From the NCBI RefSeq assembly GCF_047496725.1, contig NC_132979.1, forward strand, positions 4,357,501 through 4,421,500: a stretch of 64,000 nucleotides of DNA, read 5' to 3'. Position numbers and translations under genes: made by a program. Shown piece after piece: positions 48,626 through 63,416 of this stretch; the stretch's first letter is position 1, and every line of letters starts with the position of its first letter. The DNA comes from Anoplolepis gracilipes. Its lineage: Eukaryota > Arthropoda > Insecta > Hymenoptera > Formicidae. The notes beneath the pieces are model-generated. The model searched no databases and had not been told where the DNA came from. It saw nothing but the letters and a program-made list of their open reading frames with translations.

Positions 48626-51600
48626 ATTCGTATTAAACGTTATTTAGCTGTGTATTGCGTAAGCGCAATTTCTGATCGTTGTTCGCATAAAAACCAGAGA
48701 GATCTAACGTACGAATTTACATTTCTCAATAAACGTCAATACACGATCGGAGGACACTTCGTGCCTGTGAAAGAAATATCGAGGAGATTGTCAGCGGATC
48801 GTGGAGTAGTGTAACTGGATACGAATGTATCTGTGTGTTTTGACCTTGACGTTGTAATATTTTTATCGCGTCGCGGTCTTTATTGGAGCAAATGGCACAC
48901 ATCAGTCCATTTTAGCATCGCCGGAGAGGATGCCCAGTCACAATTAAGTTCCACGCAAACTCCATTAAATCGGATTTGTATTCTTCTACGCAGATAAAAC
49001 GCACGCGCGAATAAAGGCACAACCATTGTCAAGGGAAATGCCAGGTATATCCTGGGCGATGCTAGACCGAACGTGTAATTATCGACAGAGTATCAAGTAA
49101 ATTCTCGGACGCGGAATTCCACATTTGTGCTCGTCTCCGATATTATTATGGTCGCTTCTCGTTTTTTCAAGAGAAAAAAAAATAAAGGAGGACGAGGAAA
49201 AAATAACTAGTGACATGACCTAGTACGTAAAAATATAAATGCAATAAGGCAATTGCTTACGTAATCAGCAACGATGTCGGAGTCTTACAATTAAAACGAT
49301 AAGCGAATATTTGGTCGAGTGCAGTCATCGTGATTCTCACGTGAACAGTGCAGGTAAAAATGTACAATCTATTCTCGATTTAATGTGATCAACGTCAGTT
49401 AGTCTTGCTGATTATAAACGTCGAAAAATCAATAAAACTTGAAAGTTAAATATATAAAACATAAAGTAAAATAATTCTTTTAACAATCGCTTTTTTTACA
49501 AGATTTAATAGAAATCATCAAATGTTTAATCATAAATTCTTTGCTTCGTTTAACATTGATTCTTTTTTTAAATATTGAGTGATATTTATAGTTTACGAAT
49601 AATTAATTGGTTGAAAATAAATTTTAACAAAATGAATTTAAAAAGAGATGAAAATATTATAGTCTTTTTAGATGGATTTTAATATAATCTTCAAATTTTT
49701 AAGCGCGCTTTTATATATAAAAGGTACATAATATTGCAAAATGCACATAAAAATTAATCTCCCTCGATATTTTCACTAATCGGCTAAATATGTAATTAAA
49801 AAGATATGAGTGTGATTTTGAAAGTTTATATCCGTGTTTAAAAGCATCAAATATATATTCCCAGTTTAAAACGATGAAAGGAAATGAATTCAGTCTGATC
49901 AGTCTCCGACCATTCATCAATCGAAAATGGCATTAGAGATTATATTCGCGCATCGAGATGCCGACTTGCCGCAATTATATATACCGGCTTTCGATGTCGG
50001 GCGTGACATAATGCCCGGTCAAGGTTCAACGAGATCGCATCCATCACGAATAAACCTTTCAATCACTCGTGCCAACCAGCCAGCTAAACTAGTCGCTGAT
50101 GCTTGCGCCCGTTTCTTGTTCACGTTCACGACGCTCGTATATCACCACGATTTCTTAAGGGGCCTGACAAGCGATCGCGTCTCTAGATGCGCGCGGTAAC
50201 ACGGGAGTATGTATAACAAGTGGCCACGCGTGCACCGGCCACATTAGGCGTGCGTTACATTAGCACGTGGCCGATGGCCCGTCGGCGGCGACGATTACGT
50301 AAACTCGTCTCTATAACCACGGTCAATATCAAGGCCAAAGGCGTGTTGCACTGCAACGTGCGATCACTGCAATCCTGCGTATCGAGGATTGTGAATCGGT
50401 GCGTTGCGTCGATTTCCAAACACGTCGCAAATTGCATTCGTTCATTAGTATTTCTCGATAATGACAGACTTGTCCCCCCTCCCCTCGTACGTAATTACAC
50501 TTAAAATGTGTTACAAAGAACGACGGGCCATTTATTACATCTTACATCATATTGGATTTAAAGAGGAAAAAATAAGTTACGTAAAATCACTTTTTCAATT
50601 GCAAGTGAAATGTCACAAATCAGTGTCTCCGACACTGACCTAAGCTAAAATATATCGAGCGAATTTACGATATTTGCTTTAGATATTTAGGAAAAAAATT
50701 ACTCGATAATAATATAAAATTTCTCGTTTAACATCTTGCGAACATACAGCAGCTGCCTATGATAGAGAGACGCTTTATCTGTCGCTCTGCTGCGTCTGCA
50801 TCGCTATCATAGACGAGATGTCAACCGGGTCGTCGGTGCAATAAAGAATCGACTAATAAAGCGATAAGCACGAGCGAATCGCGGCTCGCACACGCGATCA
50901 TGGCATGCGACTCGATGCACAGCTCGCTGCATGAATACAGTTACGTAAAGCCAATCTTCGCATAACAATGTAAGGGAGATGCATTTGAATTCATCCGCTC
51001 TTTGTTGCGCGCAAGAGATACTTGAGTTGCGCAAGAAATACAAATGTATTGCATATGAACGGTACGATCTACAGCCATGGCCGAAAGTATATATTAACAC
51101 TCTTCAATTTTTCGTATTTTCTAGAATATACTAAAAAGATTTAAATTTTTTAAAAAATTATTGATAGCTAAAACTTCAAAATACTTTTTCTAATTTTTCA
51201 TCTGTGTTGATTTTGCGCCGAGTATGAACAACATATTTGAAAAATACAGGTTTTAATTTCAAAGTCATGTAAACTCGGCCAAAAAATCGTAGGAAAGTTT
51301 TAAAAAAAGTATTTTGAAGAAAAAATGTTATAGTTTATGAAACTTGATTTAAATTTTTTGAAAGAAATTTTCTTACCCACCCGATTTTGATTAAGAAATT
51401 CAAAAAATTTAGGGATGTTTAATACTTTCGACACCATGACTATATTTATATAAATATATTCTGTATTTCTTCTTTTCATATATTATTTGAAAATATTTTG
51501 AAAAATTTAAACTCTAGCTATTTATAACTTTGTAATCATAAAACAGTGATGCAAAGATCTCTGATTAAGTAAACACTCTTTTTCAGATTAGATAAGATAA

Positions 51601-53800
51601 TGAGAAATATCAATACCGGATTTTAAAATTTCATACAATGAAATTTCCATCGACAGTGGAAAATTAAAACGATTGTCACGTTTGCCGACATATCGAATGA
51701 ATAATTGCCAGAGACGCTCGACACCTTGTTTATCGCAAACCATTATGTAAAGGCGGTTCGTATGAACTACGACCAACGTTGTTAACAAGGTGGCGATTAC
51801 GTCAGAGCGAAATCAGGTCTTCATGCTTCGTCTGAGAGTACTTTGAAAATTGATTTTCGCAGCTAATAAGACTAATTAGATTATTGAGGTGAGAAGATCT
51901 GATTGCAAAGTTAACAAATATAAAAGATCAATTTCAATATTATATTCTACATATCTACACTGGCTTAAAAATATGTCAATTAAAAAATGTGATGTATTTC
52001 CTATTTGTTCCTATTATATTATTGTATTACATCTATTTATTTATTATAATAATTTACATGTGTATTTATTATAATTCTTCAGATGATAAATATTGTAATG
52101 TATCACGTAATCCTATCAAAAATATTATTTTGAAATTTAAAATTTTTATTTTAAAATTGAAAAGTCAATTTTATTGAAAAGACTAAAAAAAAGAGTTTAA
52201 ATTTAAATAAAAAACAATCTTTTATAAATATATATATTCTAAAAAAATAAAGTTAAGAGATATTATTTAGGCATATGTTAGCTATGATAAGAGAAATTAA
52301 ATATTTATTGAGATAAATATCCCGATATTTCACCTCTATTTAGTAAAAAAATTGTAAAAAAACTTTGATCATGAGCTATAAAAAAAATCACATACATTAT
52401 TAAGGAAGTACACACTACTTTATACTCCTATCATGAACATTCTTCTTAATGAGTATGCTCTTTCTATGAGACATAGAACTGATGTAATCGTGCATTACGC
52501 AACTCGCGTGCATACAATGACTTACTTGTTTGAACTTGTGTAGCGCGTCAAAAAGGTTTGTATAAAATAATACGCTATCTCTGTTTTGCAAACAATCTCG
52601 CAGGCACGCAACGCGATACTTATAGCATTAAAGTCACTCGCACGGGCGAAATATTATTTTATGTATTATTTTATGCTCCATGTATACCGCGCGCGTCTCC
52701 AGCATCAACGTGATGTGCCGATTTTCCGACAAGAAAATGATCTTGACGCTTCGCTCTGTTAATTTTAGAAATTCTCGTTGCTTTGTAAACGCTCGCGATT
52801 TTTCAATTATTGAGGAAAACTTTCCAAACCGTGTTATGAAACCGTTTGTTGAACGATGCGACAAGTTTATTTTATGTATATAAAAAGCGACTTATAGGTA
52901 TTCATCGCTTTCGATAGTCGTGTATAAAACCGTTTATATCCCGACGTTGGCGTAAAGCCCGTCCACAAATCATAAGTTATCCAATGCATAACCCTGATAC
53001 GTTGTCACATAAACAAACTACGCAAAAAGCAAGCGATGAATCCGCGAAGATGCAATCCAGCTGGCCGTGGTGTATGTCGACATTTCTTGTTGTTTGAAAT
53101 ATCTTTGCCGCAAAGTGACAAGTCAGAATGAACGATTAGAGAAGGAACGATATTTTATACCGGTAAAATCTGGAAAGTCGGGATCTCAAAACGTAATCGT
53201 TCTCTCTTCGTCGAAGGCAACCGTGTTTGCAATTGCACGAGTTGTATGCTAGCTGTGTCGATGCTGGCGTAAATAATAGATAAGATAAGGAACTTTGTGT
53301 CGCGTTCTCGGGCAATCGGCCGGAAAATTCCGCGAATATAAACATGGTCGTAAAGACAGATTAATTATGATGCGCGACAGCGCGCATATCATTACGCGTG
53401 ACGTAAATTAGTATCCAAAATATTGATCACTGATCGATCATAATTTACGCGCATCGCAACATCATCAACACATAGACGCAATTCGATATTCAAGGTTTTT
53501 CATATACATTCTGATATCTGTGTCTACTTATCGTAGGCACTCATGTGTGCGATGAATACAGCATTCTGATGTATACTCCGTATACAGGCACTTCATACAC
53601 GCGCGCACACATACGATAGGCACACATGAGTGTACTTATCACGATGATGACGTAACCCCGGCATATACCGCAGGCGACGCCGGGTCTGGCGAGACGACCG
53701 ATGGCCGTCAACCAATAAGAATGGTTACATTCGTTCGCACAATACTTTTCCCCGATGTTTCTCTCCTCTCCTCTCCATCTCCGTCTTTGTCTTTCTCGTT

Positions 53801-53807
53801 CTCTCTC

Positions 53808-53877
<70 letters not shown>
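53801..53877. repeat. Microsatellite (TC)n
   Basis: About 38 CT units with one CCCT interruption; it abuts the first copy of the 215-bp duplication. Confidence 0.95.
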
Positions 53878-53878
<1 letters not shown>

Positions 53879-53903
53879 CGCGAAATCACGTTTCTTTCTC
53901 TTG

Positions 53904-54500
53904 TCCTGAACTCGTAGCAGGATCAAGGATACCACGGCAGCGAATAAATCAGCGAAGCCAAGATTCGTTCCTAGGTCACGCTCGAATAAGCTGATAAATT
54001 CTCTGAGCGGAAATGAAAGGCGCGATATCAGCTGCTAACAATAAGTTTTTCCTCGACGCAAAATGTATAATTTTTGAAATAATTTTATAAATCTTTATAA
54101 AGATAATTTTCGTCGTAAAATAATTGCTTTCGTAAACATAAGTCTTTCGCATCTACTGTTCTAGACTATAAAAAAATACAGAATTTTCCTCTATTTATAA
54201 TGTACAAATACATAAAGTTTTAGAATTGTATTATATAATAGATGTCAAGTTTTCTCTTTTTCTCCTTCGTATTTTTCTAATATCCTGAACTCGTTGCAGG
54301 ATCAAGGATATTACGTGACGTATACGCAATCAGGACTCTCTGAATACTAGGTCACGCTCGACGGAGCTGAGTAAATTCTTCGGGCTAAATGAAAGGCACG
54401 ATACATACAGCCGTCAACTAATTGTAAGTGAATTTCACCAGCGCAACAGATGTAGTCCTTGGAATAGTTTTGTAAATGTTTATAAGGATAACCTTCACCG
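53904..54500. repeat. Diverged direct duplication of about 215 bp
   Basis: Copy 1 (about 53904-54118) and copy 2 (about 54283-54500) share, in order, TCCTGAACTCGTWGCAGGAT then CAAGGATA, CTAGGTCACGCTCGA, AGCTGA, TAAATTCT, AATGAAAGGC, CGATA and TTTTGTAAATSTTTATAARGATAA-like blocks. They are about 380 bases apart. No coding frame is conserved between them. Confidence 0.8.
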
Positions 54501-56412
54501 ATCGAACGCGAAAAACTACTTTTCATAGATGGAAATCTATCGCCTCAGCAATTTCAGTCATAAGTATAATTTTTATTTTTATTTTTAATATTTATAATTT
54601 ATTAGTTATATGCAAAAAAAAAAAATTATACGTACACACACACACATTCCTCTCATATATTAAATATGCAAAAAGATAAATAAGTTTAGAAAAACCTTAT
54701 AAACATGAAATTTTAATATAATTTAGTTTTTTCTCTTTTTCTAAAATTTAATTTATCTGTCGCAAGAAAAATCACGAAAACACACAAAACGCTTCGAAAC
54801 TCGGAATTACTTTCTTAACCGATTATCAAAATGAGGTTGATCCCTAATACAAGATTTCATGTTTCGTGTATTTCTATATTCACATTGTTATCTTTACCTC
54901 GCAAAGTAGAACATTCACGATTGCAGAAATTGTTCCCTCTGGAATCGTAGAGAATATTACTTGCTGGCGAAATCGACGAAACTGACTGCAACTACTGCCA
55001 CGCAATAAGGTTTGCTTTTCAAATTCGCAATCAGCAAAATTGGATAATGTCCTCCGTAGCGTTTAAGATTGACCTGTTATCCGTTTTTCCCTGCGTATTT
55101 TGATTGCCCGAAACGGCGTATCGATTGCATTCGACGTAAATTATCCGAATCTTATCAGGAAGTTCAAACTTATCCACTCGTTGCGCATTTGTTGCACAGC
55201 ACGTTTTACGCGACGATAAATTTGTTTTGTTGATGCTGTTGTACCTTACAATTAACCTTCTATTAATCGATTCCAAAGTAATTAACATTTCTGTCTCTTT
55301 GAACAAATATTGAAAAATTGACGCGTTTATTTATTTTCAAAAACAGGGATGATATGCTGGTGACACATGTCAAACCAGTGATGTTAAAGCGTCAAAATAT
55401 TTTTATATCAATGTTCAAATACAGCATAACAATAGCTGCGATAAAAACAATTAATAATATAAATTCTAATAAATTTATTACTTTTTACACTTTTCAAATT
55501 AATTCAAGCAAAAGAATGCTCCAACAACTTTTCGAATTAACAAACATTTAAAGATTATTAAAGAGTTTAGAGTTTATTAAAATAATTTCTCGACATCTCT
55601 TCGTTAAATTTTTATACATATATCAAGTTATATGCTACATCATGTTGAAATATTGCAAAAATTTCAAATATCCTTAGTGTCTCTAAAACCACAAATGTCG
55701 CAACGTACAAACAACCTCCATTCCTATTACCCCTAATACCCATGAGTCAGAGAAAGTGCGGTACTTCTGACATACTCGGGACATGCAATGTTTTCAAGTC
55801 CCTCTCTTCGTCACTCAGCGGCTCGTGCAGATGGCAAAAAGAGCCTGCCATCTCGAGATCCGAGATACGCGATTACATCACGTTGCACGCAAATTTTCCG
55901 TATTATACGAATCGTTTCGGAGATATATAGCTGACCTTTCGAAAGATTCGTCTGATTGGACATCACGTGCGGTCAGTACGAAGTTTACCTTCAACGCGTC
56001 AACATTTAACCGATAAAACACACTCGTTGTCCTTCTCTCTTCCCACCTCTCTCTCTCCTTCTCTATCATCTCATCATTCTGTCACAGTGCTATCCATAGC
56101 GGAGAGTCGGAAATGCTCGATCACTTTCTACGGAGCGGATCGTGTCCCACGTACCGCACGATGTTCATTGATCTTAACGACAGTAAATTGGGTCGCCGTC
56201 TATAGCTGATCGTGCACGATCGCGCTATCAGCGGATATTCATGTAGAGAAAGCACGAAATGGGCGTGAAGTTGAAGCAGTAGAGTCTGCACGAGCGATAT
56301 TTTGATTAGGGCAACGTAGTAAGATTTAAATACGATAACTATATTAATTCTTAATTACTATCACAGTTTTGACTGATGTCTAGTCGGTTCTAATATTTAA
56401 TAATACTGATCC

Positions 56413-56415
<3 letters not shown>

Positions 56416-56445
<30 letters not shown>
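56416..56445. repeat. Microsatellite (TA)n
   Basis: About 15 TA units. Confidence 0.95.
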
Positions 56446-56447
<2 letters not shown>

Positions 56448-59019
56448 TTTTTCCTTATTTCTAACATTTTTATTGACAAAAGTAAAGCAAACTCCTCTTT
56501 TTTAAAAATATATTTTTAAATATAATTTATTTTCAAACAAGCAACTATCAAGCCGGTGAATAAACGCGGATATTAATACGTAATTTTTTTTTGAAAATTA
56601 ATTCTTTCCGCGAAAATTGAAACGTGCACAGGGCACATATTTTACCTGGTGTATTTTATCAAGAAATAGATTCTCATTTTTGAAAATTCTATAAAGAGAT
56701 GTAGGCGAGAAAAATTTTTTTGTAAATATTAGGAGCCTTATTTATTCGAAATAATAAATAATTTATTTTAATAGACGCATGTGTATATTAAAGATTAATT
56801 ATTTGGATACATTTTGCATTAATATGATTCTAGGAAAATCACGATTCTGGTGATTCGAATGAGATTCGCTTTTGCGTCGTAGAATAGCATCTAAAAAGAA
56901 ACGTTGGCAATTTCCACTATTTTGGGCTCAATTGATGGAGCGTGGATAATTTTAGCGTGTGGAAAATTTTCTTCGTGTTACAGCACAATAGACGTAGAAA
57001 TGGCGTGGAATTTTTATTCGGAAAGACAAATCGCGATAAAAAAGATTTCTATACGATAACTTCGTGTTTTATATGGGCGTGGATGATGTCTTACTTTCTC
57101 GGATTCTGCTTGGTTTTTATGAAGATCAGTTATCGTGAAATATATACAACGCTCGTCCTGCATTCACTTTCATTGATTTTACCCGAGGACTCCTGACAGA
57201 CAGAATGGGAAAGGTCGCTAACTCGCGTATTCACACAGCGATTCCTCTATTATCGTGTTCCCAATATCGAACCGGCCAATCTAAAACGCTTATTGATTTA
57301 ATCCGGAAGCCTTCGTGCCGAGCGGCAGAAAAGTTGTCGGGCTCTCACCGGCTTTATTACGTGCTTTAGCCGCGAGGCCCATGGGAAATTGAAATTGCAT
57401 TAGAGACAAAGGAGAAACGTGCGCTATGATATTCATCGTTTTAATGCACGAGCCCTAAAAATTTTCTAAATAATCCCTTTTACACGTGAGAGATCGCGAA
57501 CAAGAAGTTGTGACGATTGGATGTAACATGTTTAAAGAAATTTGGATAATTTAGATAGATTATTTTTAATTGAAAAAATAATAATGATAATGAAATCAGC
57601 CATGGTAAATTAAACAGTTTCTGTCAATTGCGCCATCGGTATTTTATAAATATCAATTTCCGCGTTTGATAAAGACTAGCAGAAATGAAAGCGAGTATTA
57701 AAATTGCTCCGTCAACACATTAGTCAAAGTTTATCAACGAAGCAAATGGTCTTTTTGCTTATGTTTAGACGATTATTTTCTTGGAGGACATCGTTTAATG
57801 TTTTACCTTTACCTAAGAGAGAAAAAAAAAAGAAACAACCGCATTATGTATACGATGGAAGATCCGTTCGGATCGGCGAGAATGAAAAGGAGAGGAAATG
57901 AATCGCGGAGGCATCGCAGACACAAGTTGGCCGATTTCCAAGACATTGTCTCGTGACAGAATGCATGCGATTCGCGAAATAATAGTCTCTCTCATCCATG
58001 CAAACCTGCATCAAGATTCTCCCGGAAAGCCACCAATATCGGTTACCTTCGTCCCGATGCAAAGGGAAAACTTTGAGGCGCGATTAAAGCACTGACCGAA
58101 AATAGGTGCGAGTTCGGGGTCAACGTTCGAGGCACGGGAAGTCAAAGTGATATATTTTTCTCCACTGTATTTTTAACACCGCCCATAAACTTTGTCGACC
58201 GCGCGAACGGTGCCGTACGTTTATCGAGCGAAACATTCGAAATTCATAAGGTACTCCGACATGACGTTCGTGCATCGATTCGTTAAGCACAAGCGCATAA
58301 TAACGGCAAATCGTGGCACAGTTATTTGAAGAAAATGCAAATATCAAAATCTTACATCTAATATATAACGTAGTACGGAAGCAATTGGCGCAAATTTATC
58401 AGAAAATAGTCTATATATATTGTAGAAACTTTTGATAACCTTAATAAAGATAATTTACAATATTATAAAGCTTTCTATTTCCATTACAAGAAAACCGATA
58501 TAGTTTTACGCATTTCCGCGTAACATTAGTTAAACGCGAAATTCGCGAAGAAATACAAGAATGCACTTTGACATTCGACGTAGATATCTCGCGCGAATCG
58601 AATTTCGTTTCTCGGATAGAGCGCGCGATCATGCGTGCGTTATCTCACAAGAGAGAAGTCACGTTTCATTATTTTCAATAACACGAGCGAGCACGTGTCG
58701 CAGGGAGCATCGCATCAGCGACTCTTTCGTACACAACGCCATTAGATCGGAATATCATTTGTATGCGAAAATTTCTCGCGGCACTACTCGCACATCTGAT
58801 TCAAATTGCGAGCGACGAAATGACTAGCTGCCGTTACACATGAATTGCAGTCATGTGTACAAGCTCGATAAGATTCGTGCAACCGTTTCAATAATTCGTA
58901 CAATTATTCTTTTATAGCACGAATTGCCTCTCTCGTGAGTATTTCTCGTTTCAAATTCTGGGAACTGTATCTAGGTTGTAAATTACCAAAGGGTGTATTA
59001 ACCAAATGATACGTTCGGT

Positions 59020-59021
<2 letters not shown>

Positions 59022-59068
<47 letters not shown>
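59022..59068. repeat. Microsatellite (AT)n ending (GT)n
   Basis: About 20 AT units followed by four GT units. Confidence 0.95.
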
Positions 59069-62000
59069 AAGCGTATTTTTTCTCTCTATAGTGCACGAAA
59101 TATAAACGTGATTTTGTTCACTTTTTGTAGTTGGCTAATAGCTTGTCTTCTCAAAGTTTATAATGACTTACGTGTACTTGCTTGCATAAGCGCTATTAGA
59201 TATTGTCTAGTATTATATAGCAGAATCTCCCAGAGAGAGTTCTGAGAATCTAGAAACCATTAAACACATTAACTAGATTTATTTATATTTTCCTCAGCAT
59301 TTGAGAAAACTTGAAGATTTTCCAACACCTGGCACCTGGCACATCCCGCGGCAACTTGTCTCGCGCGCGAAAATAGCTGCACGGGAAATAGCCGTCACGC
59401 GTAAGAGACGCAACAGAGACACAAAACGACACGGGAGTCTGAGAATGAGACGTGAATCTAATCACTCGATTCCGCGACGCACCGTCCGTTCAGGTAGATA
59501 CACGTTTTCGGTGGCTTTTTCAGCAGGCACCTCGCCAGGAATTCGCTTGGCTGGCGCGAATATAAGCATCCACCTCGAAGGCCATCGTCGTCACGGGACG
59601 ATCGTGGAAATGCATCGTCGCATGATGCCGGTGCATGACGACTCCTACGGCGATGCGGGCTTATTCCACTGCGACACGCATGCTGGCTCGCGCTCTAATG
59701 TTTTGAATCCGAATAACTAAAGCTATTAACCGAATCTCGCGTCAAGATGCGTGGCGAGTGCTTGATTGACGTTAAGATTCATCTTATTCTCTCCGCAAAT
59801 ATAACTGCGGATCTTAAAACAATCTATTTCGCAACTCGCACCCGTGTTACGAAAAATGTTTTAAATTTCTTCAAGATTGAAAAGAACACTAGATGTAGTC
59901 GTATTATTCCAGATAATAAATAATCAATAAAAATATCTGTTACTTACGTTTCAAAATAAACTGTAATATAGACAGTGTTGTATTAGACGATTATTTTGAA
60001 CGATTGTTTTCTTTTTAATTAGCGATTGCAAATAAAAAGTTTTTCGCAAACAAAACTTTAGAAGAAAACTATTATTATCGATTTTAAATAAACTTTGATT
60101 TAAGAAACTAAATATTATAAAAAATGTATTATTGTAATATTAAAGATAAAGAAATCGCAATAGATAATGTCATCTTTGGACATTTTTGTTCAGAAAAGAT
60201 TAATTCTAATTTGACAAAAAAAATTATATACGAACGTAATGTGGGACATGTGCGGTAACAAAACTATTTTGATCGATTTAGCTCTTCTGACAGTGAATGA
60301 TTATTATGGATTAATAAAGGAGCGCTCAAACCGGGTCAACCCATCGAAAAAATCAAAATTTTAGTTTGCATCACGCAGGGCGTGTCGGCAAGTCACATAC
60401 ATCATTCTCGAGGGCCCCTATAATAACTGTAGTAGAAGTGATATCTGCGTCATCTGACGCTTCCAGGAATGACATCGTAAGTGTGATTACGCCTTTTAAC
60501 TCGGCCGGCGACGACGTCAGAGATATGAGGAAGAAGGGGAAACGCAATTCGCGTGCCATGTCGATTGATCCTCACAACAAGATCAAATTGATCCGGTGAA
60601 AGGAAGTTGCGGGAACAACTATTTCCACAAGACGAACGATTCCGCAGAAAAATGTCGACGATAATTTACGCAAGAACTTCTCGAAACAAGCTCGAGATTT
60701 CTACTACAGGAAGTAATTTAGAAAAAAAAACTTATTAACGACGACAACTCTCGTAATCTTCCGCTCTGGAAAATATATGATCCTATAGATAAATATGTAT
60801 AAATGCCAAAAACTAATGTGCCTAGTATCGAAAGTTGATGTTTACGACGCGTAATATTAGCAATGCTAATGAAATTATCATTTCCTGACAACTTCATTAG
60901 AATCGATTGTCGGCAATGAATTGCTAATGCGCGACGAAATTATATACGCTGTGTTTACCATGGATGTGTTTAGCAATAACTTTGGCTTTAATCCTATTAG
61001 GACACAAATGGATATACATTAATCCATCTTGCTCCAAATTTAACGATGCAAACAAAAATTTACTGAAATAATTATTCCGTACGATTACAAGTTACATATA
61101 AATTATTAATTCTCAATTTTAATTGAACTGATAAAGAAAATTTAAAAATCTAAAAAATATGATTTATATTTTTAATTATTATATATAAATTAGTCGCGGG
61201 AAGACAACAATAATTAATATCAGTGGTTGATCTAAAACTCTACGTTATATAACTACGATTGCATTTTCCAGAAAGGAAAAGGAAATTATTATCCGTAACT
61301 ACCATGGTTGCTACTGCAAGTATTCTTAATGGCCGTATCTGATAAACTGACTTTCCTTTCCTTGCCTATATATTACAGCTATACCAACGATCTAGAAAAA
61401 GATAGCGAATCGCTGTTCACAATCAGAATTAATCAAGCAAGGTTATCGATACTACCAAGTATCTTAGTCTATAATTTACTTTCTTGAAAATTTGTCTTTG
61501 ATTCAAGGTCCGAGTAGATAGATCCGTTAAACAAGTGTATGCTTTAGGCTTAGGTCGAAAAACAATCGTCATAATACGTAATTCAAAACCTATCTTTCGA
61601 GATTAGGCTGTATCTAGCGATCCGGATCAAATGAAATTCTGCGAAATCTCACGCAAAGAAGACGATATGATGACGTGGCCGTGTTTTCGCGAGTTTTTTA
61701 CTTCCTGAGTCAAAGATCGTATTGCGCTGTCAATCCTTACAGTTAATGCAATGTTCACGAAATATTACGTTTAATTAATTCTCTTGAACCTTGATATTTC
61801 GTTTCTTCTTTCAGGAGAAGAACTTTCAATGCTTTAATAGGTGAAATGAAATCATCGCATGAGACCATACTATGATGAACTTCATAGCTGACGTAGTTTT
61901 CGAATCCGTATGCCTTTAATTGGTCATCGTTTAATTTGCCATACATCGAGAGGCAGAAAGAGAAAGAAAGAGAAAGAGTTGGCGAAAAAGTTGTCCAGTG

Positions 62001-63369
62001 ACGTTGCTCGAAATTGACATAGACGGACAGTTTGAGGTCACGGACGTTGGTATATCCCCGTCGCGCGTATATTTTCGGGGCGTGTTTTGCCACGTCCGTC
62101 CACTTTTTTCCCGAATGTTATTACCGTTAACATGGACTTTGTCGGACGATCGTATCGTAGAAAAAGGTATGAAGAAAAAGGATGACGGGCACGATGACTG
62201 CGCATCTCTTGTCTCGTCTCGTCTCGCCAATATCGTCTCTTGTCCACTTTTGCGGGATGAGTAAACGTCTCGCGTGGATGAGTATTTCGAGAATGACGTG
62301 CACGAGACAGCTGGGTGTCGTGAGAGCCGAAATGATGAAAATAGAAGGCGTAATTACAGGACAAGGTACAGGGAAAGCGTTGTTCATTATTTTTGTCTGC
62401 CTTTCTTTTGTATCTTCTTTCCTCGGTCGTTCTGTTCAGTACATACTACTTATGTTAGCCGCACATATCGGACTTTGTCTGCATAATTTAATTTTTCATT
62501 AATTATCTATTCGGCATGAATTTAATTCAAAATTAATATCATTTCAAAATATTTAACCTTTTATGTCGACTAAATTACTATATCAATTTAAAATTATTGG
62601 TGAGAATTTAAGGGAAATTTATTTTAATTCGATTTTACAATTAATTATTGTGTGAAGCGATTTATTTTCCAATTAATTCAACTACTACAAATCAATTAAG
62701 CTCGAGGTTGATTCTCTTATTATGCCAGCGGCTATTCAATGTAATCTCTCTACGACACGAGAGCTATACTTGCTTACTTACTAAGTTAAGTCGGCGATCT
62801 CCGGAATGAAAAGTGAACGAGCACTTTCTAATTATTCAAGATATTTTCCTATGGCGCGCGCGATATCCTCATGCACGATCAGATACAAATGGAGTTGTCG
62901 CTTCTTCCGGTGAGCTGCGTCGATATCTCTCAGAACCATGCGCCTTTTACCTTCCCTCTCTCGCATACGTGTCGGCCATAATATGAATCGTGCTGGAATC
63001 ACAACGCGTTGCGGCCACGCGGAAAGTGAGAGCGCCATCATTCTAACTACCGTAAACACATAAATCAGAAGCTAACTTCGTCACCGAAGAGACCAAGTGT
63101 AGTATGCACAAAAAAGTCGATTGATTGCCTCATTAATTGACCCATGACCTTTCGCTCGCGATAGTAAATTTGCGTAAAAGCCCCCACTTCGCTTTCGTAC
63201 GCAAAGAAGATTTAAAATATCGGAGGAAGACTATATATTATTTTTTAAAATAGATACGATCAATAATTAAATTTCTCTTATGTTCTCATCGAATTCATGT
63301 ATAGAAAAAAATCGCATTTTTCACTCTTGAAGCTTTGCAGAAAGTTTGAAGAAATCTCATATCTTTTGA

Positions 63370-63372
<3 letters not shown>

Positions 63373-63411
<39 letters not shown>
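63373..63411. repeat. Microsatellite (TA)n
   Basis: About 19 TA units. Confidence 0.95.

Positions 63412-63416
<5 letters not shown>

Noticed and set aside
53708..53994. Reading frames rich in Ser-Leu or Arg-Glu
   Set aside because: These are translations of the (TC)n/(GA)n microsatellite.
58950..59010. Minus-strand peptide NTPFGNLQPRYSS as the missing N-terminal exon of the fusion gene
   Set aside because: The PFG motif is suggestive of class-V enzymes, but there is no donor in the needed phase and the distance would be over 17 kb.
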